From positions 1 through 29,638 of the IMG/VR virus record IMGVR_UViG_3300025769_000578: a stretch of 29,638 bases of DNA; one strand, 5' to 3'. Within the stretch, counting starts at the first letter, position 1. Each line of letters opens with the position of its first letter. This DNA is from a virus. The translations under genes were made by a program, and so were the position numbers. Below are positions 13,717 through 22,361 of this stretch, one piece after another. The notes under the pieces are model-generated. The model did not search any database and had not been told where the DNA came from. It saw only the letters and a program-made list of their open reading frames with translations.

Positions 13717-15521
13717 TGTTCTAACCTGCTAATATTTTTTTCTTTGATTACTTCTATTTTATTTAGGAGAGGATGTGTCCACCCATGGGATACCATATAA
13801 GTATTTAAATCTTCCTCTTCTAATAAAACCTCTACTAATTTCTCTCTTCCTAGTTCATCAATTACATTAATAACTTCATCTAGAAATAAAACATTTAGTT
13901 TACTTTTAGATATGCTACTCATCAATTTACGAATGGAAAGAAGAGTCGCAGTGTTCACTCTAGCTAGCTCTCCACTACTTAAAGCTAAAATATCGACATC
14001 ATTTCCATTATCTGATAAAGACACATTTAATTTATCCTTTTCTACTACAAAAGATAGCCCAAATCTACCATCACTTAACTCAGATAAGTAAGAGTTTGTC
14101 AAATCTTCTAGTTCTTTTACTAGATTTTCTAGTTTATAAGCTAAAAGCCCATTTGTTGAAAATGCTCGTTTCAAAATATCTAAATTAGACAAAAGCTTCT
14201 CTTCTTTGTTAAGAGCTGTTTGAGCTTCTTGTAGATCATTTTTTAACTTTTCCGCTTGTTCTAGTACTAACTTAATTCTAGTATTATTTTCTTTTCTTTT
14301 ATCGTTTTCTGCTTGCACTTCTAAAATTTGCAAGGTTACTTTATTTATTTTTTCTTTAATAGAGTCTATTTCTGTCTGTAAAACATTTCCATCTAGATAT
14401 TCAGAAGAAATGCTGCTATCGTATAAAGATAGCAGCTCTTGAAATTCTTTATATTTTTTATTCTTTTTTTCAATGGAGGTGTTTGTTTCTTTAATATGGC
14501 TTATTTCGGCCTTTAGGTTTTTTATTTCCTGATCCGCTTCCTCGCATTGGTTTTTTCTTCGGTTTATTAGATCCTGTATTGTGATGGGCTTTATTTCTTG
14601 TTTGCATGTTGGGCATTTTCCTCCTAACTGCTCTAGTTCTAGCAGTTCTTTAGCGTTTTGATCTTTTATACGCTGGTTGTTGCCTAGGTTTAACATAAGA
14701 TCGTCGTATGATCTTACTCCTTTCTCTTCCTCTTTAGTTTTTGCGAAGTCAGAGGGTTTAATAGCACTTAATAAGTCTTTATAAGTGTTATTTTTTGATA
14801 TTTTTTTATTTTTTTCCGAAATATTTTGAAAGTCTACAGATAAAGAACGTAATCTTTCTTCGTCTTCTTCCGAGATTTTTGGAAGATTTAACATAGGCTG
14901 TGGGGTAGTATCGTCAAGTTTATTTCGATCTAACCATTTTTCCGTACTTTCAACAGCGCTTTTTAATTTTATAACATTATTAGATATATTCTTAGCCGCT
15001 TCTTTAAATATTTCATAATATTTCTCGTATTCGTCTATACCAAAAAGATCTGTTAGAAATTTCTTTCTATTAGCATCTGTAGCTGTTAAAAATTGTAAAC
15101 TAGCGCCGGTGTTCTGGTATACTAACTGAGAAAACGTCTTAAAATCTAGTTTTAATACTTCCTCAAGAGTCTTATAAGTATTTGTAGCTGTGTGGCTAGA
15201 AATATCCTCACTGTTTTTTATTAGTTTTACTTTTATAGTTCCTCTACTTCGACGAACTTCTATTTTGTAATTATCATTATCCACAGAAAAATCTAGAGAG
15301 ATATTATAACCTTTGTTAAACTCTCTATTTTGTATATCTGCTTTTTTGATATTTTTAGAGTTCTTATTAAAAAGAACTTCTTCGAGTATTAGCGGTATAG
15401 AAGATTTTCCCGCCCCATTTTTGCCTATTAGCTGAGTTAGGGTACTATCGCTTAAATCTAATTTATTTCCGCTGCCGTAACTAAAGCAATTATCCCATTG
15501 CAAAGTTTTTAGAGTAATCAT
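13713..15521 (-). CDS. 46: Recombination nuclease ATPase subunit, SbcC/Rad50-like (gp46)
   Basis: 602 residues. Walker A GKNGAGKSS at 33-41; long coiled-coil arms about 170-300 and 310-440, with the zinc-hook CPTC (C303, C306) at the tip; ABC signature LSSGELARVNTA near 515; Walker B VLFLDEVINVID near 545. It pairs with gp47 to resect DNA ends for recombination-dependent replication, as in T4. Size is close to T4 gp46 and smaller than bacterial SbcC because the arms are short. The 5' end overlaps gp47 by 32 nt, which favours equal production of the two subunits. Confidence 0.94.
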   Translation of the reverse strand: MITLKTLQWDNCFSYGSGNKLDLSDSTLTQLIGKNGAGKSSIPLILEEVLFNKNSKNIKKADIQNREFNKGYNISLDFSVDNDNYKIEVRRSRGTIKVKLIKNSEDISSHTATNTYKTLEEVLKLDFKTFSQLVYQNTGASLQFLTATDANRKKFLTDLFGIDEYEKYYEIFKEAAKNISNNVIKLKSAVESTEKWLDRNKLDDTTPQPMLNLPKISEEDEERLRSLSVDFQNISEKNKKISKNNTYKDLLSAIKPSDFAKTKEEEKGVRSYDDLMLNLGNNQRIKDQNAKELLELEQLGGKCPTCKQEIKPITIQDLINRRKNQCEEADQEIKNLKAEISHIKETNTSIEKKNKKYKEFQELLSLYDSSISSEYLDGNVLQTEIDSIKEKINKVTLQILEVQAENDKRKENNTRIKLVLEQAEKLKNDLQEAQTALNKEEKLLSNLDILKRAFSTNGLLAYKLENLVKELEDLTNSYLSELSDGRFGLSFVVEKDKLNVSLSDNGNDVDILALSSGELARVNTATLLSIRKLMSSISKSKLNVLFLDEVINVIDELGREKLVEVLLEEEDLNTYMVSHGWTHPLLNKIEVIKEKNISRLEQ

Positions 15522-16446
15522 GAAATGTACCTAATATATCTTTTACATTATCTGACTCTAGTTCTAGAATATAAGTTAGATATTCTACTAACTCATCTTC
15601 CATGCTCATATCTTTTTCAAGAATTAATACGGCTTCTGTTTTTCTCTTTATCAACTTTTTGTCTAAAAGTTCTGAATTTGCTACTAGAGAAAGGTCTGCT
15701 ATATCACCTTCAAGCTCATAGATCGTATGGTGGTAGTCAGTTTGCACCATATCTTCTTCTGAGGAGACTAATTTTCTTATTAACTGAGGAAGTTGAAACT
15801 TTTCCCAAGTCCAACTATTTTCCTCTGTATCTATTAATAGATAGCCCGTTTCTACTTCCGTTCTATGAAAAGAGGTAGTCATAGGACTTCCTGGGTATAC
15901 CAAGTTTAACTGAGTATTTTTATGACTATGTAAATCGCCAGCAAATACTACAGGAAATGGCTCGAATCTTTTAAGATCAATTTCTGGTGTAACATGAGGT
16001 GGGATGGCTCCTCGCACATGGGTAAACAACGGTCTTCTTGAATTAAAATCAGTAATATGCCAGTTACCGTGTACCTCACAGTACGGGAGCACCCCAAAAT
16101 GATCTTCATTGTGAATAGAGTCGATTATTTCAATGTGTCTATTCACCTCCTTGCTTGCTTTTTTCAGTTGTGTTAGAAAAGTTTTATGTTTTTTAGTGGC
16201 TTCATGGTTTCCGTCGTAAATCAAAGTACGAACAGCCGTGCCAGAGATAAATTCAAAGAATAACTCTAACTCACCCATTGAAGGGATTCTATCAAATAGA
16301 TCCCCTCCAATGATATGAAGATCAACATCTTTTTCGATTTCGTGTACATCTGAAAAGAACTTTAAATATCGCTCACGAGCCCACTGCTCAGGAACATTTT
16401 TTTGCCCTAATTTTATATGCCAGTCGGCTGTGAACAATATTTTCAT
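15490..16446 (-). CDS. 47: Recombination nuclease subunit, SbcD/Mre11-like (gp47)
   Basis: 318 residues. Metallophosphoesterase motifs: FTADWH with D8 and H10, IGGDLFD with D49, YDGNHE with N80 and H81, LFTHVRG, and FAGDLHSH. These bind two metal ions for end-processing nuclease activity in complex with gp46. The C-terminal 80 residues (charged, helical) would contact gp46. The start overlaps the stop of the ssDNA-binding protein by 1 nt (TAATG). Confidence 0.94.
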   Translation of the reverse strand: MKILFTADWHIKLGQKNVPEQWARERYLKFFSDVHEIEKDVDLHIIGGDLFDRIPSMGELELFFEFISGTAVRTLIYDGNHEATKKHKTFLTQLKKASKEVNRHIEIIDSIHNEDHFGVLPYCEVHGNWHITDFNSRRPLFTHVRGAIPPHVTPEIDLKRFEPFPVVFAGDLHSHKNTQLNLVYPGSPMTTSFHRTEVETGYLLIDTEENSWTWEKFQLPQLIRKLVSSEEDMVQTDYHHTIYELEGDIADLSLVANSELLDKKLIKRKTEAVLILEKDMSMEDELVEYLTYILELESDNVKDILGTFHDYSKNFAMG

Positions 16447-17078
16447 TAGTAAGGCAGATCCTCAGCGTCTAGTTCTTCTGAAACTTCGGCAGGAACTCCT
16501 CCTGCGTCAGCTACTCCTTCCAAAAAAGTTTTCTGCTGTTCTGCAGACGGACGAGGAAGAATTTCATCCATAGATCGAAGATCAGCAATTAATGCTTGTT
16601 CGGCAGTGTCTAATGCTCGAGGCTTACATTTTAGAGCTTGAAGCTGGTAATCTACATTGTATACATTAGGACCAGTTTTAACTCGTCGAAAGTGTACATC
16701 CCACCCAGTATCTGGGTCTGTAGGATCTCCTAAGTCATCAGCAGCTAATTTGATTTGCTCCATCAGTTTCTTTTTAAGATTTAAAATTTTTATTTCGCCA
16801 TCATGAATACACTGAATAGCGTATGCCCAACCGCATCGCTTTTCTGGGTGGTATTTTTTCACCCAATCCGTTTCTGCATTATCAAATGTTTCCGTTTCTC
16901 TATTAAAAGCAAGACATTCCATAGGAATCTGCTTTTTGTTCTCACCTTCTACCCAATAAACATATCGAGGTAAAATGTCTCCTACCAGGCGAATTTTGTT
17001 GTCGCCATCAGTGTATGCGTACTGCTTCAGACTTGATTTCTGTGCAGAACCTTTTGATTCAGTAAATTTCAATCCCAT
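16446..17078 (-). CDS. Single-stranded DNA-binding protein (gp32-like)
   Basis: 210 residues. The central part has an OB-fold-like pattern with LVGDILPRYVYWVEG, a Cys/His cluster (MECLAFN, YHPEKRCGWAYAIQCIHD) that could bind Zn as in gp32, then NLKKKLMEQI and GWDVHFRRVKTGPNVYNV. The C-terminus is acidic and ends EELDAEDLPY, the usual protein-docking tail of SSBs. It would coat the single strands made by the helicase and by gp46/47 and recruit partners. The start overlaps the preceding stop by 1 nt with GGAG upstream. The call rests on pattern and context, not on a strict motif. Confidence 0.8.
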   Translation of the reverse strand: MGLKFTESKGSAQKSSLKQYAYTDGDNKIRLVGDILPRYVYWVEGENKKQIPMECLAFNRETETFDNAETDWVKKYHPEKRCGWAYAIQCIHDGEIKILNLKKKLMEQIKLAADDLGDPTDPDTGWDVHFRRVKTGPNVYNVDYQLQALKCKPRALDTAEQALIADLRSMDEILPRPSAEQQKTFLEGVADAGGVPAEVSEELDAEDLPY

Positions 17079-17464
17079 TAATTTTCTCCTATTGCGTCTT
17101 CAAACAGAAAAAATACTTTACTATCTTTAACTGTCAGAAGTCTATTGCCTGTTATTTTCTTGTCTAAAATGTACAAGTCAAGAGAAGTATCTTTCGATAT
17201 TCTATAGTTATTATAGTTTCTCATGCTTGCTATTCTTACATACTCTACCCATTCAGAAACTGAATACTGAGAAAAGTAGTAAAATATCTTTTCAGGATGA
17301 ATAAGAAAAGAAGAACCAGAGTAGTCTTTTCCATATACAGAGTAGAGTATATCTTTTCTGTTTTTAGGTATAGAATTAAAAGTAAGAAGATGCAGGATTG
17401 CAAAAAACTTCTTTGCTTTTCTATCTGATTCTTTTATAATCTTATTCCAGTCGAAAAGTATCAT
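17078..17464 (-). CDS. Unknown protein in replication operon, possibly leaderless
   Basis: 128 residues, beginning MILFDWNKIIKES, with many aromatics and SVSEWVEYVRIASMRNYNNY in the middle. No family is recognised. In T4 the gene for the helicase loader and a late transcription factor lie beside gp32, but nothing here proves a match. The ATG has no ribosome site and sits 2 nt after the -10 box of a strong promoter, so its mRNA from that promoter would be leaderless or start inside the codon. No alternative in-frame start exists nearby. It is co-transcribed with the ssDNA-binding protein. Confidence 0.7.
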   Translation of the reverse strand: MILFDWNKIIKESDRKAKKFFAILHLLTFNSIPKNRKDILYSVYGKDYSGSSFLIHPEKIFYYFSQYSVSEWVEYVRIASMRNYNNYRISKDTSLDLYILDKKITGNRLLTVKDSKVFFLFEDAIGEN

Positions 17465-17466
17465 AT

Positions 17467-17495
17467 ATTATATCAAAACTTTTTAAAATTGTCAA
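17467..17495 (-). promoter_or_regulatory. Consensus sigma-70 promoter upstream of SSB-gp47-gp46 block
   Basis: On the minus strand: TTGACA (17495-17490), 17-nt spacer, TATAAT (17472-17467), both perfect. The A/T-rich AAAAATAGTTC lies directly upstream. The TGA stop of the UvsW-like gene (17494-17492) is inside the -35 box. The expected start point is near 17460, just past the ATG of the following gene. Confidence 0.88.
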
Positions 17496-18790
17496 GAACT
17501 ATTTTTACTCATGTTCAGTATTTTATAGCCTTGTTTCAAGTAGTATCCCTTTCTATTATTAGCCTGTTTTCTAGCAGTATTTCCTTTTAGGTTAATATCT
17601 ATAATTACAGGGTCTTTCTTATTTTCATTTATTCTTATAACCCTGCCTATTAACTGCGTTAACAAAGGTTCGTTATTTACTGGTGTTCCAAGTATTAAAC
17701 AGCTAAGTTGGTCTATTGAAACCCCTTCTGAAAATATAGATTGAGTTCCAAATAAAATCTTTTTATCTTCTCTAATTTGTTCCATTAGAGAAATTCGTTC
17801 ATCTTGAGGGGTCTGACCCGTTATCAAAACTCCTACGTCACCAGTTAGCTCGCAACATTTTCTAAGCAATTCTACTCTATCCGCTACAACTAGAACTTTA
17901 TGCCCTTTAGCGGCGTATACACTTGCAAGTAAAGACAGAAAGTGTTGATACTCCTCATTATAAGCAAGGTGATTAACCTTCTTTGCCCAAGGTATATTCA
18001 TACCATCTAAAAACCGTATCTCAGAGTCAAAGATATGTATTTTAGGAGTCATATAATTCTCTTTTGGAGGAAAATAGACTGTAGGGCTGAAATAATCTCG
18101 GAATACTACATGCTTCCCGTCTTTTCTTTCAATAGTTCCAGATAAGCCAATTTTATAACGAGCCTTTGACTTATCAATAATGTTTTTAAAAGTAGGGCTT
18201 GATACGTGGTGCATTTCATCTAGAATAATAGTACCGAATTCATTGATTATGTCTGGTACTCTCCTTGTGAGAGTTTGTACATTACCTATGACGATTGGTG
18301 CATCTGTATCAAACTTACCACTACCAATTATACCAGGACTAATTCCAAAAACTTTTTCTACCTCTTTTTCCCACTGATTTCTTAGAGCTACAGTATGTAC
18401 TACTACCAAGGTCTTCTGTTTTAACTTTGAAGCAATTGCAAGCCCTGTGAAAGTCTTTCCCCAGCTTACCCAAGCATTGATAATACAATTATCATCTATA
18501 GCGTCATAAATCTTCTGTTGGCTTTCTCTTAATGAGAATTTAAATTCTGGAAATTCTACTGGAATCGACAGCCTTTTATCTACTACTTCGTACCCTTCTG
18601 GTATTAGATCTATTCTTCCGCAAGGAATACTTACCATTTTGCTACGAATCCTCCCCATATTTTTTATAACCGTAGGAGGGTCAGTAGGATTATAAGAAGG
18701 TATAGCATAAGTTAATTCTTTGTCTAGCAAAGAAACCTGAGTATCGTTTTCCAATGATAGGTAGATTCTGTCTGATATAACTGCTTTCAT
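17492..18790 (-). CDS. uvsW: SF2 DNA helicase, UvsW-like
   Basis: 432 residues. SF2 motifs: motif I around AWVSWGKTF (K112, T113), motif Ia VVVHTVALRNQW, motif II DEMHH at 191-195, motif III GLSGT, motif V FSEGVSI, motif VI QLIGRVIRI. Layout and size fit UvsW/RAD25-like helicases that unwind branched DNA and R-loops and shift origin-dependent replication to recombination-dependent replication. The usual TGSGKT is VSWGKT here; the Lys and Thr are kept. An N-terminal 85-residue accessory domain precedes the core. The start overlaps the previous gene by 4 nt (ATGA). Confidence 0.9.
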   Translation of the reverse strand: MKAVISDRIYLSLENDTQVSLLDKELTYAIPSYNPTDPPTVIKNMGRIRSKMVSIPCGRIDLIPEGYEVVDKRLSIPVEFPEFKFSLRESQQKIYDAIDDNCIINAWVSWGKTFTGLAIASKLKQKTLVVVHTVALRNQWEKEVEKVFGISPGIIGSGKFDTDAPIVIGNVQTLTRRVPDIINEFGTIILDEMHHVSSPTFKNIIDKSKARYKIGLSGTIERKDGKHVVFRDYFSPTVYFPPKENYMTPKIHIFDSEIRFLDGMNIPWAKKVNHLAYNEEYQHFLSLLASVYAAKGHKVLVVADRVELLRKCCELTGDVGVLITGQTPQDERISLMEQIREDKKILFGTQSIFSEGVSIDQLSCLILGTPVNNEPLLTQLIGRVIRINENKKDPVIIDINLKGNTARKQANNRKGYYLKQGYKILNMSKNSS

Positions 18791-19302
18791 ATTTTTCTTT
18801 TTGTGTCTTTTTTACGTTCTTCACTGAACTCATAAAGAATCCAGGGGTGATTTCCATTGTATAGTATACCTGCCCAGGTCATGTATGCCAATGGTGGACG
18901 AAGCACTGGAAAAGGAGAATTTATTCCTTTTATCCATACTAAACAAGTTACACCCCTGTCTTCCACTTTTAGTATTTTATGGTATCTTAAAGATACTAAA
19001 AGGCTTTTTTGATATTCAAATACAGTACCTTCTGAATCTATATATCTCTTTGCTGTGGATTTAAGCATAGAGGGAATATCATGTACAGCCTTATTTAAGA
19101 CAGCTTTGTTAGGATAAGAAGACCGAAGTCTTCTTACTCCTAACTTATCGCTTTTTATATTCTTATCGTCTAGACATAGACCATCTAGAAACACAATTCC
19201 ATCTTTCTCTTCGATAAGAGCCTCCTTTGGGAGAATAAATAATGGAAATTTCGCATTAAATATTTGTGTACTCTTTCTCAAATTTACCAAAGCTGTAATC
19301 AT
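18787..19302 (-). CDS. Unknown protein between polymerase and UvsW-like helicase
   Basis: 171 residues from the ATG at 19302. AGGAG directly abuts that ATG; a TTG at 19290 has the same AGGAG at 11 nt and is a good alternative, giving a start MVNLRKSTQIF. The C-terminal half is rich in fixed-looking aromatic and Pro/Gly positions (SEGTVFEYQKSLLVSLRYHK, then PFPVLRPPLAYMTWAGILY, then PWILYEFSEERKKD), which suggests a real folded domain. No family is recognised and no catalytic motif is clear. It overlaps the polymerase by 47 nt (35 with the TTG). A replication accessory role is suggested only by position. Confidence 0.7.
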   Translation of the reverse strand: MITALVNLRKSTQIFNAKFPLFILPKEALIEEKDGIVFLDGLCLDDKNIKSDKLGVRRLRSSYPNKAVLNKAVHDIPSMLKSTAKRYIDSEGTVFEYQKSLLVSLRYHKILKVEDRGVTCLVWIKGINSPFPVLRPPLAYMTWAGILYNGNHPWILYEFSEERKKDTKRKI

Positions 19303-21532
19303 CTCCTATTTCGAAGTCGCAGCCGATAGGAGCGCCTTCGATATGACAGCCTACTCTAGGCTTTTGAACATATGTTTTTAGCAACCCACAGTACATTTCT
19401 ACTTCATCTTCTGGCACTTCTGCCAAAATAGAATCGTGTACTAGGGCGAAAATTCTACTCTTCATATCTGCATTTAGAATAAAATTGTGCATATCAATAG
19501 CACCTAATAAGTTAATATCACTAGCTGCGGACTGTACCAAAAAATTAATTCCAGATCTAACTTCATGGCTTGCTACTCCTTTGTCTGAAGAAAAGACGTT
19601 AGGGAGTCTTCTCTTTCTGCCAAATACTGAATATACGTGTCCAATTTTACTTATTTCCTGCTGTTTTGACTCTAACCAGTCTCTTAATTTTGAGAACTGG
19701 TTAAAATAATCATCAATTACTTCCTGAGCCTCTGATTTTGAAAAGTATTTTCCAGAGTCTTTAGTTACTTGAGCACTAATTTTAGCGGCTCCCGCACCAT
19801 ACATGATACCAAAGGTAACTGCTTTCGCAGCCTGTCTTTTAACACCATACAACTCTGCAACTTCTTCTACTTCACAAGGTAATTTAAAAACTACTTTTGC
19901 GATAGTAGAATGAAAGTTTCCTCCAGATCTAAATACGTCTTGCAGTTTTTTATCTTTCGCAAGAACAGCAGCTACATAAACTTCCGCAGTGGTTAAGTCC
20001 ATTGCAACTATTTTATGTCCTGGAGCTGCTTTAATACAGCCTTTTACCGCAGGGTTATCCCGCGGAAGTTGCTGCATGTTGAGCTTACCTGAGCTACTAA
20101 GTCTGCCACTAGTAGTGCCATGTAAGCTAAAGTTAGTTCTTAATCTGCTATCTCTATCGAGTTGGGGTATAATCTTATCAAGATAAGTATTTTTTATTTT
20201 ACCTTTTTGTCGAATGCTGAGAATATGAGCAGGTATATTATGCTCTTCTGCTAAGGTTGCCAATACTTCTGCGTCTGTCGAATGTGCTCCAGTTCCTGTC
20301 TTTTTTCCAGTAGGTTTTAGACCTATAAAGTCAAATAACAATTTTCTAAGCTGTAGAGTACTATTTGGATTGAACTCTTTTTCTTGAAATTGTTCAAACT
20401 TTTTAACTTCCTCATAGGAATATAAACCTTTAGTCGCCTCTTCGATATCACTGCTCATAATTTCTTGAGCTAGCAAAAGTCTTTGTCTATCAAACGGAAC
20501 TCCGTTTTCTTGTACATCTTTCAAAAACCTCATAGCAGGAATTAATAGTTGCTTATATACCCTACGAATTTGTGGGTCTTTATCTAGCTCCTGCTTAAAG
20601 ATATCATAAAGTAGAAACGTTACTGCCGCATCAATGGCTGCGTAAACTTGAATAATATCAAAAGGAATCATATCAAAACTGAAATTTCCCTTTAAAATAC
20701 CATTCTTTCTACAGTAATTATCAATAAAGTCATACATTGGTTTCTCATAGTCACCGTACTTAGTATGACGAATAGCAAGCTGCTTAAGACCATGATTACC
20801 AGGATTTTCATCTAACATATAATGCATGAGCATGGTATCTTCAATGTTTGGAAACTCAAACTTGAAGTGGTACTCCAGCATTGCTAAGTCAAACTTTGCA
20901 TTATGCATAATTACATTTTTCTTAGTAAAAAGTTCTTGTAATTTTTCTGTGACCCTCTCATCTACATAGTCTGTATCAATATAGACTCCTGTATCTGGTT
21001 CACACGATAAACTTATACCAAGAATATATCCATCTCTCGGATATAAAGCTGTAGTTTCTGTGTCTACAGCCACATAAGGATAAGGGGCTTCAATGGCTTT
21101 ACATACCCACTCGTAGGCTTGATCAGAGTCTTGTATCCCATAGAACAGAGTTTCATCAATTTTTTCTACAGTTAAATCTCTAGAAATGTATCCTTTTAGT
21201 TTTTGAATTGAGTCTTCCCACATTGGGCGTGCCTCAGGCTTAAAAGACATCATAGCAGGACTAATGATAGGAATAAACTTATCATTTATTAGCCTTCCTG
21301 TATGTTCTGTTATAGCTCGTTCTTTAGTAAAATATTCGAGTGCCTCTCCCCCCACTAAAATAACATAGTCATATAAATCAATATTAATATCAATATCAAC
21401 ATCTCTTCGTAAAACTTTTTTCTTGCCTGGATCTGAACATAAGTGAAAGCGTTCAAAATCAAAGTCATTTTCAAAATGTTTCACGAAGTCTATTTTACTA
21501 GGTGCTTTTTCAATAAGTGCAACATTAGCCAT
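19256..21532 (-). CDS. polA: DNA polymerase, family A (3'-5' exonuclease + polymerase)
   Basis: 758 residues. Residues 1-120 look like a decayed uracil-DNA-glycosylase-like domain (VALIEKAPSK near the start, VILVGGEALEYF, IPIISPAMMSFKPEARPMWE), without catalytic residues. The 3'-5' exonuclease follows: VAVDTETTAL with D157 and E159, then MHNAKFDLAML. Polymerase motifs: A, VAMDLTTAEVYVAAVL; B, RQAAKAVTFGIMYG; C, LVHDSILAEV, where HDS replaces the common HDE. In motif B the residue equivalent to E. coli 762 is Phe. This is the replicative polymerase, working with the primase and helicase just upstream. GGGGA precedes the ATG; the start overlaps the primase by 8 nt. Confidence 0.95.
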   Translation of the reverse strand: MANVALIEKAPSKIDFVKHFENDFDFERFHLCSDPGKKKVLRRDVDIDINIDLYDYVILVGGEALEYFTKERAITEHTGRLINDKFIPIISPAMMSFKPEARPMWEDSIQKLKGYISRDLTVEKIDETLFYGIQDSDQAYEWVCKAIEAPYPYVAVDTETTALYPRDGYILGISLSCEPDTGVYIDTDYVDERVTEKLQELFTKKNVIMHNAKFDLAMLEYHFKFEFPNIEDTMLMHYMLDENPGNHGLKQLAIRHTKYGDYEKPMYDFIDNYCRKNGILKGNFSFDMIPFDIIQVYAAIDAAVTFLLYDIFKQELDKDPQIRRVYKQLLIPAMRFLKDVQENGVPFDRQRLLLAQEIMSSDIEEATKGLYSYEEVKKFEQFQEKEFNPNSTLQLRKLLFDFIGLKPTGKKTGTGAHSTDAEVLATLAEEHNIPAHILSIRQKGKIKNTYLDKIIPQLDRDSRLRTNFSLHGTTSGRLSSSGKLNMQQLPRDNPAVKGCIKAAPGHKIVAMDLTTAEVYVAAVLAKDKKLQDVFRSGGNFHSTIAKVVFKLPCEVEEVAELYGVKRQAAKAVTFGIMYGAGAAKISAQVTKDSGKYFSKSEAQEVIDDYFNQFSKLRDWLESKQQEISKIGHVYSVFGRKRRLPNVFSSDKGVASHEVRSGINFLVQSAASDINLLGAIDMHNFILNADMKSRIFALVHDSILAEVPEDEVEMYCGLLKTYVQKPRVGCHIEGAPIGCDFEIGDDYSFGKFEKEYTNI

Positions 21533-22361
21533 ATAAATAGTCCCCTAACTTTATTACTCTTTCCTCAGATAAATCAGCTGGATCTGAATTTTTATCAATA
21601 GGAATCTTTTCTACTCTTAAATTAATTTTTTCACCAAGGTCCGCTACTTTTTGAGTGGCCTTTTCTCCTGCTTCATCCCCGTCAAAAAAAGTATAGACTG
21701 AATTTACATTCATTACTTTTAACAGAGACATTTTATAAATATCTATATTGTTTGTTCCAAAAATACACACTACGTTGGGCAGTCCTTTGTCTATCAAATT
21801 TAGACAATCAAATATACCTTCTACTAAAATTACACTACCTTGAACCAACTCTACATCACCAGGAAATAAAGGGAGTTTTACTCCACCTGGATGAACTTTG
21901 TATTTTGGAATAATTGTATTATCCGTAGCTCTTCCCACAAAGGCTCGGATCTTGCCAGTAATATCATAAATCGGAAACACTATTCTACTTGCGTACTCCG
22001 GTTCTATACTAGTAAACGCTCTATATCTAGCTAAGGTACTCGCAGATATTCCTCTATACGTTCCTACAAATGGTGTATAGTTCTTCGGCATCTTCAAACC
22101 GATGTTATCTGCTCGAATACCCATAATTTTATCTTGTATTCTCTTTCTTTTTAAGTCTTTTGCGTTTATAGCTTCATCAAAGAATTTAAATATATTTCCT
22201 TTAAATCCACAACTAAAACAGTTCATAATTCCACTAATCTTATTTACTCGAAGAGAGGGATTACGATCTTCATGCTCAGGATTTAAACAACGTATTAAGT
22301 AGTCCTGTCCTGATGTTTGAAAGGGTATTTTTCTTTTATTTAAAAGTTCTACTACTTCCAT
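21525..22361 (-). CDS. DNA primase, DnaG-like (zinc finger + TOPRIM)
   Basis: 278 residues. The zinc-binding domain has C25, H30, C48 and C51 (LIRCLNPEHEDRNPS and MNCFSCGFKGN). The TOPRIM core has ILVEGIFDCL with E181 and FFDGDEAG with D227 and D229. It is much shorter than bacterial DnaG (~580) because the helicase-binding C-terminal domain is missing; this compact form is usual in phages. It makes RNA primers for the lagging strand. The start overlaps the helicase stop (TAATG), so the two are coupled. Confidence 0.92.
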   Translation of the reverse strand: MEVVELLNKRKIPFQTSGQDYLIRCLNPEHEDRNPSLRVNKISGIMNCFSCGFKGNIFKFFDEAINAKDLKRKRIQDKIMGIRADNIGLKMPKNYTPFVGTYRGISASTLARYRAFTSIEPEYASRIVFPIYDITGKIRAFVGRATDNTIIPKYKVHPGGVKLPLFPGDVELVQGSVILVEGIFDCLNLIDKGLPNVVCIFGTNNIDIYKMSLLKVMNVNSVYTFFDGDEAGEKATQKVADLGEKINLRVEKIPIDKNSDPADLSEERVIKLGDYLYG

